Assembly: GCA_027575805.1 (NCBI GenBank)
Contig: JANBPU010000022.1
Location: forward strand, 1-64,000
DNA: 64,000 bases
Direction of reading: 5' to 3'
Source: Mycoemilia scoparia
Lineage: Eukaryota > Kickxellomycota > Kickxellomycetes > Kickxellales > Kickxellaceae
Shown: piece by piece, positions 35,191 through 47,633 of the stretch
Numbering within the stretch: position 1 is the first letter of the stretch
How the letters are laid out: each line of letters starts with the position of its first letter
Translations under genes and position numbers: made by a program
Notes under the pieces: generated by a model
Database searches by the model: none
Told to the model about the DNA's origin: nothing
What the model saw: only the letters and a program-made list of their open reading frames with translations

Positions 35191-38100
35191 TTTACAGTAA
35201 AATTAATATATGTGAAGGTTGACGCGTGCTGCTGTTGTAGGCCAGAAAATGATAGTAGGTCAGTTAGGGGAACGTGAAAAACGCCAAAAATAAATACAAT
35301 ATATAAACGGGATGGAAAAGGAGGAAATAGAAATAAAAGCGGAGGAAGGAAAAGTGCTACTGGGCACGTGTGAAATAAGCAATTCCCAGAAAACCAACTC
35401 GCCTTCTCAGGGAAAATGCAGAAAGTAACTGCTGTTATCGGCGCAAGCACTTGTGACATACACTGCGTTGGAGGAGTGCAAAGACTGCGGGACCTATGCC
35501 ACAACCCTTTGTTGTCTCGACGGTCTACTTTGTCTTCCGGTCCACAAGAAGCGCAACCATAGTTCGGAGAAGGTGTGAGGAGCCACACGCACACCCCTGC
35601 TTTACCCCATCATCAACATCGTTCAATAGCCATCTTTAGGCTATTAAGACCAACAAACACACAAACAAATGCTTTACGCGTCAAAGAATACACACACACT
35701 CCACCATTGATTGTTTCAATGCTGTGAGTGTATTGCCAGCCTAAAATCCTGGCTTGAACTTGGCATGATTTTTGCTTAAGCACCTATCATCTGTCGCACT
35801 TGCAAGAGCCTATTGACATGGCTGTAGAGTTTGCAGACCCATGGTTGCTTACTTGTTGATTATTTAAATGTGCATACCCAGAGACGCACTGGTCCTTTCT
35901 GGGTCATGTATCTGAAAGACCGACACTCCAGCTTCATCTACCCCCCAAAAACCATCCAAGCTATAAATCTCATCAACAGAAAATGTATGTTCTGCTTTGT
36001 CAGGCCCCGGCCCTGCTTGCCCCTATGACTTGCTTTCCGTCATTTCACGTAATAATATTAAATCAGGCATACACCTTATAGAGCACTTTCTAATAGCATT
36101 TCTGTTTCTATCCTCACGTCATTAGGCATTTTTACTATTCAAATGCTGGCGTGATATTTAAGCTTTAAGTTTAATTTTTGGATAGCTATCATTATTCCTT
36201 TTTGGACCTGCATAATGCAGTGCAATTTCTTGCTTACTGAGCAAACAGCGTTATGTATCAAGGAACACGACCCACTCCTTGGCCGCATGTAAATAGTGGC
36301 TATTTCTTGAAAGTAGCGCAAATGGGATCACGCAGTTATGGCTTGGCCTATCATTTATAACCGCATCAAAAACCCGGAAACGCAGTGGCATACAGCTACC
36401 TCTCTAGGAGTAATAAAATGCTTAATCATCAAAAGCCTGGGAACGCAATGGCTTTCATTTTACGGGTATTCATTTGGGCATGTTTGATGGGAATTTCAGC
36501 TATAATAAAGGAAAAGGAATTGTAATGCACTGGCTCAAAGCAAAAATGTCATAATTATACGTTTTGTACTATGCAATGTTGGCATAGCAAGCTATCTACC
36601 CCACTCACGGTTGGTTAACTTTGTTCGAATAGATGGCTTTATTTCACAAGTTATCAGGCAGAAAAGTTCCACTAAAAGCTATTATCAAAAATTATAATGA
36701 AAATACATACATACGGATATAAATACAAGATAGAATAATAGGCAATGGCTAGTAAGAATCAAATAGCAATAACTATATTATATACATTCAAGAGAAAAGT
36801 CAGTTTCACACCATCCCTGAAAGAACAATATATATCTTTACATACATCAGAACTTTGCAAATTAAAAAGCCATTTATCAAATTTATAGTATATTTTGCTG
36901 GGACACACCCACAGCCATTGTGTGGCTAATCAGTAACGAAATTCGACCAGATACAAAAAAGATCTTACATCTTTTTTAGTGCTGCATAAAACGTAGAAGC
37001 AATTTCCGGATGCTAGTTTAAGAGGCCGCTTATTCGCATTGGAGTTCTGCTTGCTATTCTAATGAAAAGCCATTGGCAGCATCACTTAATACACCAATGT
37101 GGCTAGATTTTCTATTACAAATCACAGTATAGCATGGAACCTAATACTTTCTCCTCTAAGCACAATACAATTTTCTGGAGCTTAATACAGCAGGTCACGC
37201 TATTTGTCATCCCCGCAAAATTGCAAGGAAATCCTTCTGTTTAGCAAGCCTGGGCAGGCCCGCAGCAGTGATGGAATCGGAGGAAGCTTCTTGGCCAAGA
37301 GCAGCAACACGACTGGATGAATAGCCATGACGTGAATAATATTCCTTATCGCTAAAAAGCATTGCATACATTTTCAAAGCCCACCTGACCCCAAGTGGTT
37401 TGTAACCAAGTCCATAGCCGTTGTCGCTCTGTAGGTCTAAACGGAGGCATAGGGGTTGGGTAATTAAATCAACCAATCACAGTGTGACCCCAGCATGGCG
37501 TATCAAATCCAAATCATCCCTAATAAAAAGTACAGAGCTACGGATACGGAATCAACCCCGGTTCGCATAAACCAAAACTCTAGTGCCATGGTCCAAGTGG
37601 GCTACTATTGGTCTAGGCGATACCACACTGAAAATCTGGACCCCCAAAGTACCCAATTTTGGAACTGTTGAAAGAAAGCAGATAGTGTGCATATGAACAG
37701 CTTAGGTTTCTTTGTGCTTTGGAATCCTATTATTTTTGCTGTATATTTTTCTAGTCTTTGGATCCCTTGGTAGATTTTATCTGACCTACACACAGGCACG
37801 CATCCCTTTTTGCTATTTAGCCTCATTCATCTGGCCTTTCTCTCTCTCTCTCTCTGTATCTGCCTCTCTTGACTGTGAACTTTTGTTGTCATTTTGGCCT
37901 TGATTCTATTGCTTTTGGCCATATTACACAATACGGTTGCTGCTATACATTCACATCCTGTATTGACAATTATTCTCCTGTCCTAGTGAAAAGCGACAAC
38001 AAGTTTGTATACACAAGCATCTCTCTCTTTCTCTCTCGGCCCCTCTTGTTTTCATTCCCTTAAACACCACCGAAATCCGCCTATTCTTTCCTTTCACAAA

Positions 38101-38375
38101 CTACTTTATTTTCCTTTATTTTTATTCATCCTCTCTATCTATCTATCCGCTGCTTAAACTAAAGTAAATAATACGCTTCGCCAAGAAATCCTTTAGCCAC
38201 GCGGTATATATTGATTGTGCACCACTTCTTTTGAATAAAGGGTTTACTAAGTCGATAGCTTCACACAGTCTTTGCTCTTCTTCACCCCTCTCCCTATCTA
38301 CTTCTCACTTTGCTCTTATCTCCAAAGGCAAACAAATAGCCAGATACCACTTAGCAAGCAAAAGATATAGCGACA
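35191..38375. other. Divergent spacer, phosphatase / LCB2
   Basis: About 3.2 kb between two outward-pointing genes. The left part is the phosphatase leader, which has short open frames. The middle holds repeat B copy 2. The right part (37834-38300) is strongly pyrimidine-rich on the + strand, with a TATATA at 38205-38210 about 165 bases before the LCB2 ATG; this is the likely LCB2 promoter. No gene is seen. Confidence 0.5.
36381..36440 (+). repeat. Dispersed repeat B, copy 2
   Basis: CGCAGTGGCATACAGCTACC, TCTCTAGGAGTAATAAAATG and CTTAATCATC follow each other. The reverse complement of copy 3 is almost the same over about 45 bases. Confidence 0.65.
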
Positions 38376-40184
38376 ATGGGAAAAGGAAAGCGCGCAACAC
38401 CTCCAATTAGGACCACCGAAGAAATTGTCCTTGGTCCCCAGCACCAAAACCAGCTTGACTTGCCCAAGACGTCAGCATCTCATTCAGGCCCTGCCAATGA
38501 CACCCTCGAAGCTAAGCTGCTTATGGTCCGTCATACCAAGCCCAACAGTCCAGAGAAGCCCTCTTCTGTAGTCGATCGCCGCCGCCAAGTATCCATTGAG
38601 CCTGAAGAAGGCACATATCAGGCCAAGACGCCAAGCCATCTTGGTAGCCAAGAAGAGTCCGGAGAGCTCGACCAGGTCCCCACACTCATTCTAGTCACTA
38701 CATATTTCAGTTACTTTATTTTGATAGCATGTGCCCATATCAGAGACTTTTTCGGAAAGATTTTCTATCCCAACGAGTTTCGCCACCTAAAAGAAGTCAA
38801 TGGGTATGCCCCCATGGTTTCTGACTTTGAGAGCTTGTGGAGCCGTCGCTTGTACTCCCGTATTTCTGACTGCTTCAATCGCCCCATTACTGGTGTTGCC
38901 GGCGGATATGTGACCCTTCTCGACCGCGTTTCTCTTGACCATAACCGTTCCTTCAAGCTCACCGGAACCACAACCAGAGCGCTCAACCTTGCTTCATACA
39001 ACTATCTTGGTTTTGCGCAGAGCAAGGGACCTTGTGCTGATGCTGTCGAGCGTGGTATCAAAGAAAGTGGTATCACGGCCTCTTCCCCGCGTATCGAGGT
39101 TGGCCAGTCCAGGGTTCTTTTGGAAACTGAGGAGCTTGTTGCCCGTTTTGTTGGCACCGAGGCATGTATGATTGTTTCTATGGGATATGCCACCAACTCC
39201 TTGACCATTCCTTCTTTGGCCGGCAAGGGTAGTCTTATCATCTCTGACGAGCTCAACCATTCATCGATTGTGTCTGGCGCACGTCTCTCTGGTGCCACCA
39301 TATCCGTTTTCAAACACAACAGCGTTGCAGATCTCGAAAAGGTACTCCGCAAGCACATTTCCCAGGGACAGCCACGTACCCACCGCCCATGGAAGAAGAT
39401 CCTGGTCATCGTGGAAGGACTGTATTCTATGGAAGGACAGTTCTGCAATCTGCCCGGAATTCTTGCTCTCAAGGAACGTTACAAGTTCTATCTTTTTGTT
39501 GACGAGGCGCACTCTATCGGTGCTATCGGACCCCGCGGCCGTGGTGTCTGCGACCACTTTGGTATTGATCCCCGTGAAATCGACATCCTGATGGGTACAT
39601 TCACCAAGAGCTTTGGCGCAGCCGGTGGATATATTTGCGCAAACAAGGACATTGTTGACCACCTCAAGCTTAATGCCTTCTCGTCGGTCTATGCCGAAAC
39701 CATGTCTGTCCCTGTCCTGCGCCAAGTGTGGAGCAGTATGCGTATCATCATGGGCGAAGACCGAGAGCACGCCCTTGAGGGCCAGGAACGTCTTGATCAG
39801 CTGGCCATCAACTCCCGCTACTTCATGACTCGTCTTCGCGAAATGGGCTTCATGGTTCTTGGCGATCCGGGAAGTCCGGTCATCCCTATTCTTCTTTGCA
39901 ACCCATCCAAGATCCCAGCCTTTTCTCACGAAGCCCTCAAGCGCAACATCGCTGTGGTCGTTGTCAGTTATCCTGCCACCCCCATCATCACTGGCCGTGT
40001 CAGAATTTGCTTGTCCTCCTCGCACTCTCTTGAAGATCTTGAGTATGCTCTTGAGCAGATCAGTGAAATTGGCGATTTGCTCATGCTTAAGGTCAGGCCC
40101 CCAACAATTAATGCTATCAGCGATGGTGGAAGTGCCTCTTCAGAGTCTCATCATCATCATCATCAAATGAAGAAGATCTTGTAA
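38376..40184 (+). CDS. LCB2: Serine palmitoyltransferase catalytic subunit
   Basis: It condenses serine and palmitoyl-CoA to 3-ketosphinganine, the first step of sphingolipid synthesis, in the ER membrane with LCB1. A single exon encodes 602 aa, slightly above the yeast length of 561. A basic, disordered N-terminus (about 1-100) is followed by a membrane segment, LILVTTYFSYFILIACA (about 106-122). The aminotransferase fold shows LNLASYNYLGFA, FVDEAHSIGAIG and the PLP lysine in GTFTKSFGAAGGY (Lys411). The C-terminal 20 residues are Ser-rich with a run of five His. The start is the first ATG of the frame, after a pyrimidine-rich leader. No catalytic residue is missing. Confidence 0.97.
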   Translation: MGKGKRATPPIRTTEEIVLGPQHQNQLDLPKTSASHSGPANDTLEAKLLMVRHTKPNSPEKPSSVVDRRRQVSIEPEEGTYQAKTPSHLGSQEESGELDQVPTLILVTTYFSYFILIACAHIRDFFGKIFYPNEFRHLKEVNGYAPMVSDFESLWSRRLYSRISDCFNRPITGVAGGYVTLLDRVSLDHNRSFKLTGTTTRALNLASYNYLGFAQSKGPCADAVERGIKESGITASSPRIEVGQSRVLLETEELVARFVGTEACMIVSMGYATNSLTIPSLAGKGSLIISDELNHSSIVSGARLSGATISVFKHNSVADLEKVLRKHISQGQPRTHRPWKKILVIVEGLYSMEGQFCNLPGILALKERYKFYLFVDEAHSIGAIGPRGRGVCDHFGIDPREIDILMGTFTKSFGAAGGYICANKDIVDHLKLNAFSSVYAETMSVPVLRQVWSSMRIIMGEDREHALEGQERLDQLAINSRYFMTRLREMGFMVLGDPGSPVIPILLCNPSKIPAFSHEALKRNIAVVVVSYPATPIITGRVRICLSSSHSLEDLEYALEQISEIGDLLMLKVRPPTINAISDGGSASSESHHHHHQMKKIL

Positions 40185-40567
40185 CCACTGGATGGTCCCC
40201 GATTACTATTATACTACTACTACCGCCACACGTCATACACCCCTAATTTGTTATCACTTTACCCAATCCACTCTCCAATTTAAAAAATATTTATTTCTTT
40301 TTTTTGCTACTAATGTTTTCTGTGAATTTTTGATGATGTGATGTTATCATCAACATTTCACTTTGGCAATTACTATTAGCAGTATTTACCCTCTATTAAC
40401 CAACAACATAAATAAATGTTTCTTGTACCAGTATAAACTTTTTAGAACATGCGGTCAAAGTCTCCTAAAAGTGTACTCTCAAGTAGAGAATAGTCTTGCC
40501 ATCAGCGGCCTAAAATGAATGTGACATTGAAATAAATTCAAAGGAATGTGTGTTTGTGTGTGTATTA

Positions 40568-40640
40568 TTTGGATTATAATTTTTGAAGGATGAATGATTA
40601 TAGGGGCAATCATGGCCAAATAGGTGATTATTTTTAGTGG
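40568..40640 (+). mobile_element. MITE-like repeat A, copy 2 (shortened)
   Basis: TTTGGATTATAATTTTTGAAGG, then GATTATAGGGGCAATCATGG and CCAAATAGGTGATTATTTTT. The interior matches copy 3, with a central loss of about 15 bases and a decayed right end. Confidence 0.55.
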
Positions 40641-42930
40641 ATAACCTACCATAGTGTATGTGTTGTAATCTTTCTTGAGATATATGGATAAATGAATGAA
40701 TGTGTGTTTACTGATTAATTAATTGTTTCTTATTATTATAACAGGATAGATAGATAGCAAGTGAAATTATCTCTTTGGATCTAAGGTATTTACTAGATAA
40801 GATTGAGTAGCTTTTATAAATTAATGCTACTTTTGCGGCATGTAATATCTCCACTGGTGGCTTATATTTTAACTTGGAGTCAATTCATTTAGTACATATT
40901 TCTGTACAGATCTTGATTACATGTGTAGAAAAGAGAGAGAGATAGAGAGAGCACAGGCAACTTTGATAGACAGTATATAAACTGTTACAAGCGCCAAGTT
41001 TCAATTGATGGTTAGATATAGATAGGAAATCATGCTTGCATTGGATTAATGTATTTGGCTATTACTCACACATAATTCTATAAAATCCGCTGTGCTTACT
41101 ACCAGTGTGGCTATAACATACACACAATCTAAACCACAACAACAGAACAACAAAGTGCCCTATGTTTTGCATGTAGTATAATTTGTGTATTTTTCTCCAA
41201 ATAGCCATATAATGCAAATGATATACCATCAGAAGGAATGCTTGGTTGGGTTTACTTATAAGCATATACCAAAGTTATTCTTGTAGTTTATTTAAAACTT
41301 ATTCAATATTGGCCAGAATAGTGCTCAAGTGTGAGTGAGTAGGAGTTAGGGCAATGTACCTCTTCATCCATATGATTACTCTGTATACGAGGTTGTAACA
41401 TTCCAATTTGAGAGGCTTTTGTCAGAGCTCATAACCTTGTTTTTGTTTGGGGAGGGAAGGGGACTTCAATTTAGTGCTTAAAAGGAAAGGCTGAATGTTG
41501 ATATGTAACCCGGCACTGATCTGGAAGCCTGCAGAACGTCTCAAAAAGGTTTTTGGGTGCACATGTATGCATGGAGACTGTTGATGTCGAAGCAGATAAT
41601 AAAAATATATTTTGAAATTATATGGATCAGTGAGTATTGCCTCTGTGTGTGTGTGTGTGGCTCAGCGATATTAATTGAATATCTTGGTTAAGTCCGCTAT
41701 CTTTCAGGAATAGCCATTTCTGGTAAATCGTGTGTGGAGGGGGGAGCAAGCGGGTATCATATAAAGGCTAAGCGGGGCATGGGCTTTGTTGTGTTATTCA
41801 GGTAATTTGAGTTTTGGACAAACTGCAGAGTTAAATTGAAATGTAAAATACAGTAGGAATCATTTATAGCTTAATTGCCATTGTCACAGTCACACATGTA
41901 ACATTTTAATATAACCAGCATCACATAGGCACACACACACACACACATAAGGCGAGAATGAGCTGTATATAAATTTTTACCACTGTAGAAACGAAATAAA
42001 ATAAAAATTATTCTGGCATTTCTTGGGATATTCTTTTTATCTAGCACGGGGTTGAATACCATAAACGGAACAGCGGATAAATGCACAAGGGAAAATAGGC
42101 TTTTCGATCCCTTGGCTAGAAATATTATGCACAGCTTGAGAAATGTCTTTTAAAGTCAGCTTGATTTTTGTTTTAGATTATTACAAGAATCATAACTGTG
42201 AGCCCCTCCCCCGTTAACTGGCTAGTAAAAATTGACAAAAAGTTGAAATGAAATGACAGCGTTGAGTCCTCTTTCTAATGAAGGGCATATTTTAGATCCA
42301 ATGTCAACGATTCATCCAAAGAATATCAAATAAAAGCATGATACGTTGGATGGATTTTTGGATATGCCAAAAACCTACATAGTTAAGCTGAAGACATTTT
42401 AAGCTTCTTAGATTCTCCAAACTCTTGGCGTAGCAACATCAGCAGCAGCTACACATGTGACATAAAATCAATTTTCCAAAATTCGATATCCTAATATTCT
42501 GGAATGACCAAATTTTATGCTTTATCGTCAGAATGATAAACTCACCTGTTGCTGGTGGAGGTGGTGGTAAGTGCAAGTGATGTAAAGTTTAGAATGCCAG
42601 TTGATAGAAAAGAATTCAAGGTGTAATGGTCATGTAAAAGAGAATAAGAAAGCCACAACACTTCTCTCTGTGTCATCATATCGTCTATTTGCTTTCCACC
42701 ACACAGATTGATAAATTGATCTCTCTTTTCTTTTGGCTGACAGCGGGTATGTGCCCCCACAATATGATATGTGTCTATAATCTCCATGCCTCCCCTCCCC
42801 ACCATCTCACTATTTCATGAATCTTGATTTTAATGGACAGTGCGCACAACATTCCTGTGGCAAAAATTGTAGAGGTGTGGGTGAGTTGTCGATTATAAAC
42901 TCAATATTCTTGCATAAAAAGTACGTAGAC

Positions 42931-42974
42931 ATGTATGTATGTATGTATGTATGTATGTATGTATGTATGTATGG
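42931..42974. repeat. (ATGT)n microsatellite
   Basis: About ten copies of ATGT in tandem. Confidence 0.9.
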
Positions 42975-43120
42975 TATTTGCAACATAGCAAAAAACTTGA
43001 AAATTCTGTCTAATATTTCTCGATCGTTACTGTTCTTCCATCCTCTTTACTATCCAATAAATAGTTGCTATTGTTTTTCCATAAGTTAACGATTATGTAG
43101 ATTATAAAGGCAAGAATTTG

Positions 43121-43148
<28 letters not shown>
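43121..43148. repeat. (GA)14 microsatellite
   Basis: 28 bases of alternating G and A. Confidence 0.9.
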
Positions 43149-43151
<3 letters not shown>

Positions 43152-43572
43152 TTGTTGAGATTCCAGATAAAGAAGCCACAGAAATCTTTGGCTTTTCCAA
43201 TATACCATTTAGTTAGTGTAGATGTAAGGAAATGATATCTTATAATATTTGTCTCTCTTTTGTGATCTCTCTGTATGTCATCACAAACACGCACTACTAA
43301 ATAATATAGCAGTAATCTCCATCAAAAAAATATTCAGTAAAACAGAATGTCTAATAATTATCAAGAACTACTCCACAAACAAAATTGAGCAGTAGTATTA
43401 GTAGTAGAGTGAGTAGAGAATCTAAAATGACAGCCTTATTATATTTTTCTGTCTATTTGTCTGTCTGATTGACAATTTTTTGTGGTTTTTTTGGCATATG
43501 AACATGTGTTTAAATATTCCAAATAGAAGGAGACACAAAACAAAGGTAATAAATAAGCATTCCTTTATTAGC

Positions 43573-43674
43573 ATATGGATCATGATTTTTGAAGGGTATC
43601 TTTTGATGGCCAACGATTATAGGGGCAATCGCAGCCAAATGAGTGACTGACCCTTCAAAAATAACTACCCATAT
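43573..43674 (+). mobile_element. MITE-like repeat A, copy 3 (best copy)
   Basis: Ends ATATGGATCATGATTTTTGA and the reverse complement of CTACCCATAT...; the two 24-bp ends match at all but about five positions, with a perfect ATTTTTGAAGGG core. The interior contains GATTATAGGGGCAATCGCAG. Length 102 bp, no coding capacity. A (TA)n tract adjoins the right end. Confidence 0.7.
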
Positions 43675-44921
43675 ATATATATATATATATATATATTGGC
43701 TTGGCAAAGAAAAATTCCAAGATATTCCACTTCCTTTTGCCTCCTGTATACATACATCGATACATTCATGTGTTTCTTTGTCACAGGAAATGGAACTATA
43801 AATATAGCAACTAAAAACAGGATCGCAAAGAGAAGCAGGGGGGTTGACTCCCACATGATATGAAAATTCGGGTTCAAGCAAGCAAGTAAATAAATAATAA
43901 GAAAGGTGGTGATGATTTTCAAGTCACAAAGTACCAGGAAAACTGTCGTCAATCCTTTTTATTATTACTATTACTACTACTATTGTTTGTATAATTTCAA
44001 AGTATGGAAAGAAATCATAAATATAATGCCAGGTATGATTATAAAAGGCGGATAATAATAATTTAGAGTCAAGTAAAAAAAAACTAACAACAACTTTGCA
44101 AGTTTGTCTAAAAAATGTCTAAAAATAAATGCATAATAATAAAAATTTCACAGTATGCATGTGGTCGCTCAGCACTTTCCAGACACACACACATATATAC
44201 ACATATGCACACAGTACAACACAACCCCCCTTTTGATAGTCAAATTAGTATCGATCCAAAACAAAGTACAGAGAGAATGTGTGCTGTTCTATTTATAATT
44301 TATATAGTCAGAAGCTTAAAAATATACATTTCGTATAATATTGTATATAATAGGTAGGTGTGTAGCAATAAAGATGATCTTTGCAAGATGCGAGATCCCA
44401 ATAATGGCGTCGTCGTATAGAGAGATGCAAAACGAATAATATAGTAGATGTGATAACTTTTTTAAACCATAGTTAAGTTATAATAAGAGTAACATCAATG
44501 ATATTGAAAAATTTGTAAATTTACAAAATAGACCGTTATAAAAATGGGAGAGAAACAAATGTGCAATGAAAATAAAATAGAAAATCTTGGTAGTAGTTTA
44601 TATGAATATATATATATATACAACATCTTTTTATAGTGGAGTTATTGCATATAGGTTGAAATATATCTATGATAGCGAATTGGGGGATGGATATGCAGGC
44701 ACACATCGAGTGCCTGCTTATTTTCTGGGTGGAGAATTAGAGATGTGGTCACTGAAGAATAAAATAAACTTATTGATATATATATGTATATATATAGTAT
44801 CGAATAACGAGAACGAACGACTCTTGATAAGAGATTTACAGCATCATACAATACATCGTACATGGAATTTTTCTAGGGGTTGTTGTGCAATACCAGTGCA
44901 TTGATTAAGCGGGGCCTGAAC

Positions 44922-46595
44922 CTACTGCTGGGTCAAAGCAACAACGGGACTATGGGGGTACTGCTGAAGTGGTGTATAGTTTGCAGTGTTCCTCTTCCAT
45001 CCTTTGAGAGCAGAAAGGCTGATTGGTGCAGGGACATTGCTGGCTCCGTCACCTTTTCCGTTGGCTTTGCCGGTGGTAAAGAATTTGTAGCCAGCCGATC
45101 TTAGTGACCAACGTCTATTTTTGACATCAGCTGCAGATCGCACGGGGTTGGTGCTGTATTGGGAAGATGTGTCTGATGGTGATGTATTGCTTGATGATGT
45201 TTCTGATGAAGTGTCATCAAGAAGCGATGGCGTATCCGATGAGGTATCAGCAGGGATGTACGAACTACGGTGGTGCTGAGCATTGGTAGTTGGCACCACT
45301 TGCTGGGGCTGGGGTTGGGGCTGGGGTTGTTGCTGCTGATAGTGCTGTTGGTGGCTGGGTTGATGAATGTTGCGACTAAAGTGCGTATTGATGCGAGGTG
45401 ATGCAGGGTTAGCAGATTGGTAAACGGAGCGGCGGCGCTGGGTGGTAGGCACCTGTTTGGCCGATGTTGGTGTAGTTGGCTGCTCCTGGTAGTACTGGTG
45501 GGCAGGGAAGGCAGCGGCGGGGTGGAGTCCGTGTGGAGAAAGTGGCGATGGGATTCCCGAAGTGGGGCTCTGCAGATTCATCTTTGCGTAGGCGGCCAGT
45601 ACCTTGGGTGACAGTGGGGAGATAATTGGAGCCTTGATGGGCGTCTGGACAGGGGCGATAGGAGAAGGGGGAATAACAACATCGGGCGGGTAGACAAACT
45701 GCTGGCACTGCAAAACCATGGCATAGAGCTCGTCAAGGGTGCAGCGCTTAGTGGGATCGATTTGCAAGACATTGCGTAGAATGTATCTGAAATGTGGTGT
45801 AGCGCGCACCGCGTTGAAAAGGAAGCTGGGGTTTTCGATGTAGCGGGCGAATAGGTTGTCGGACTTGATGGCGCGATTCCATGGGTTGCGGCCAGTGGTC
45901 AGGTTGATGAGAATGATGCCAAGGGACCAGACGTCGCTGGGTCCGGCAGAATATTGGGTCAGGTCGTTGTTAACTCCCCTCTGGCACTCGGGGCTCATGT
46001 AGTATGCGGAGCCGCATCCCATATCTCTGCAAACCTTCTGATCGGTTGCAAGACCAAAGTCAATAAGCTTGACATCGCCCTTGTCTGCGGTCAGCAGGAT
46101 GTTCTCTGGTTTGAGATCGCGGTGATATACGCCGTTCCTGTGGCAGTGGCTGATAGCGTCGATAAGCTGTAAAAATACTTTACGAATCAAGGCATCGTTG
46201 CCCTGGATCTTCATTCCTTTGGGACTAGAGATGTTTTCGTACAGGTCGCCGCCGCCACAGTACTCCATAAGCAAGAAAAGCTGGTCGCGGGTGTGTAGTA
46301 CCCGCTCGAGGCCAGCAATGTGGCGGTGGGGCGGGATTTTGACATATATGGCGATGTCTGGAGCTAGCTTGCGGGCATCGAGCATCAGGGATTGTGCGCT
46401 GTCAGCCTCTCCTTTTGAGGACTTGCTACGGGGAAGGATCTTCACGGCGTACATCTTTTGCGTCCGGTGGTCAATGGCAGAGTAAACATCGCCGTATGTG
46501 CCAACACCGATCTGCTTTATGAATTGGATGTTACCGCCGTCAATAGAGTGGCCGGCCATTTCGTTTGTTGTGGGACGGATGGTAGGGCGAGCCAT
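44922..46595 (-). CDS. Serine/threonine protein kinase, Ran1/Ksp1/Vhs1-like
   Basis: A single exon of 557 aa. The kinase domain (about 24-310) is complete: glycine loop GVGTYGDVY, Lys52 in YAVKIL, catalytic loop YHRDLKPEN (Asp160), DFG at 179-181, then GCGSAYYMSPECQRG. The GSAYYM-PEC pattern is typical of the fungal Ran1/Pat1, Ksp1, Sks1 and Vhs1 group, which acts in nutrient, meiosis and TOR signalling. A long C-terminal region (about 310-557) is rich in Pro, Ser and Thr with a Gln/Pro run. The next gene upstream is far away (more than 3 kb). The individual orthologue cannot be decided from sequence. Confidence 0.93.
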   Translation of the reverse strand: MARPTIRPTTNEMAGHSIDGGNIQFIKQIGVGTYGDVYSAIDHRTQKMYAVKILPRSKSSKGEADSAQSLMLDARKLAPDIAIYVKIPPHRHIAGLERVLHTRDQLFLLMEYCGGGDLYENISSPKGMKIQGNDALIRKVFLQLIDAISHCHRNGVYHRDLKPENILLTADKGDVKLIDFGLATDQKVCRDMGCGSAYYMSPECQRGVNNDLTQYSAGPSDVWSLGIILINLTTGRNPWNRAIKSDNLFARYIENPSFLFNAVRATPHFRYILRNVLQIDPTKRCTLDELYAMVLQCQQFVYPPDVVIPPSPIAPVQTPIKAPIISPLSPKVLAAYAKMNLQSPTSGIPSPLSPHGLHPAAAFPAHQYYQEQPTTPTSAKQVPTTQRRRSVYQSANPASPRINTHFSRNIHQPSHQQHYQQQQPQPQPQPQQVVPTTNAQHHRSSYIPADTSSDTPSLLDDTSSETSSSNTSPSDTSSQYSTNPVRSAADVKNRRWSLRSAGYKFFTTGKANGKGDGASNVPAPISLSALKGWKRNTANYTPLQQYPHSPVVALTQQ

Positions 46596-47129
46596 TTTCT
46601 ATATTAGAGTTGCTTGTGTGTATATATGTGTTTGAAGTGAAAGTGTAGTGAGAAAATAATTGTAGAGGAGAGGAGGCAAGGTTCAATGAATATATGGGTA
46701 GTGGTTTGGTTATTTGGTTTTAGCCGAGAAGCACGAGTATATGTGTGAGCGTGTTCGTGTATATCCCAGTTAGAAGATGGTAATGTGATTGTGTGGGTTA
46801 GTATGGAGAGTTTGGGCTGGAGCCAGAAGCCGAGCTATGTTAAGGTGGTGGTGCTGTATTAGAAGGAGCCTGGCGTTTGGTGATAAAGCCCAGAAGACAG
46901 TAATGGGTATGTATGCAGATTTGTAAGTGTGTTTAAAATATAATAATGATGGTATTAATAGGCAGGTGCAAGCTATGTTTTGAGAGGAATAAATTATTAT
47001 ACTGTCTTAGAAGGAGAGGTCTGCGAAGCCAAGTTTATTTATACGAAAACTAGCGACCACAACCGAAGGCTTGGCTATCAGGCTTAAGCAGCCTTAAAGA
47101 AAGTGGTTGGGAATAGGTATATCAGAGCT

Positions 47130-47633
47130 ATGGCAGCCTCATCTGCGCACAAACATACGCAACAATTCCCCCGGCTTTCTTTGGCAGCTCTTTTGTGTTT
47201 TGTTGAACCCACTTTGCCCTGCAGGTCGATTCTAACCGTGACACAACCTTATAGACACTTCAGAGCTGGCAGCCACAAAAAATCCACTTGCATGACTACT
47301 GGGGTGCTTTGGGCCGGGCAATCTTTTCAGCACCACCCCCTCCCATCATCCTTGGTGGAACACAACTACCGCAACCACCCGCCTCCATGCAACCGCTCTT
47401 TTTCTCACCATAGCCATCAGACCGCCATTCTGCTGACACCACCGCTGCCCATTTCCGGCTCTGGGTTGCTATTTCTGGCTTCCTGCGACCGGCATGGCCT
47501 CGGCTGGGTAGCCAAGTCAGAATTAGTGCTCGGCTCTCGTTTGAACTATCTCCCACACTGGCGTATATGGCGCGTGTGCTACTTCGCTATTTCTCCTTCA
47601 GTCAAGTTCGTGGTTCTCGCCATGTTGCTTTAG
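47130..47633 (+). CDS. Weak hypothetical ORF in the GC-rich island
   Basis: From an ATG at 47130 the frame stays open for 167 codons (MAASSAHKHTQQ... to ...VVLAMLL). It is rich in His, Pro and Ser with a few hydrophobic stretches and resembles no family I know. The region is GC-rich and other frames are open there too, so this may be chance. Listed only so that it can be checked. Confidence 0.15.
   Translation: MAASSAHKHTQQFPRLSLAALLCFVEPTLPCRSILTVTQPYRHFRAGSHKKSTCMTTGVLWAGQSFQHHPLPSSLVEHNYRNHPPPCNRSFSHHSHQTAILLTPPLPISGSGLLFLASCDRHGLGWVAKSELVLGSRLNYLPHWRIWRVCYFAISPSVKFVVLAMLL

Larger units (their letters stand above)
40185..44921. other. Gene-poor, microsatellite-rich spacer
   Basis: 4.7 kb between LCB2 and the kinase 3' end. 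It holds two repeat A copies (about 40568 and 43573) and several simple repeats: (CA) 41929-41946, (ATGT) about 42931-42974, (GA) 43121-43148 and (TA) 43671-43696. The 60-120-codon open frames run through these tracts and are not credible. Confidence 0.5.

Noticed and set aside
33746..35200. 484-codon ORF on the + strand
   Set aside because: It is exactly antisense to the low-complexity half of the phosphatase gene and encodes a Leu/Ser/Val-rich sequence with no motif. This is the expected shadow of an Ala/Thr/Ser/Asn-rich coding strand.
37541..37640. tRNA-like GGTTCG segment
   Set aside because: No acceptor, D or anticodon stems can be built around it on either strand.
42931..42974. Tandem ATGT as a telomere-like repeat
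   Set aside because: It is a simple tetranucleotide microsatellite. No TTAGGG-type array occurs anywhere in the window.
43422..43952. Hydrophobic overlapping ORFs on the - strand
   Set aside because: They run through a repeat A copy and a (TA)n tract (IYIYIYIY translation) and conflict with one another.
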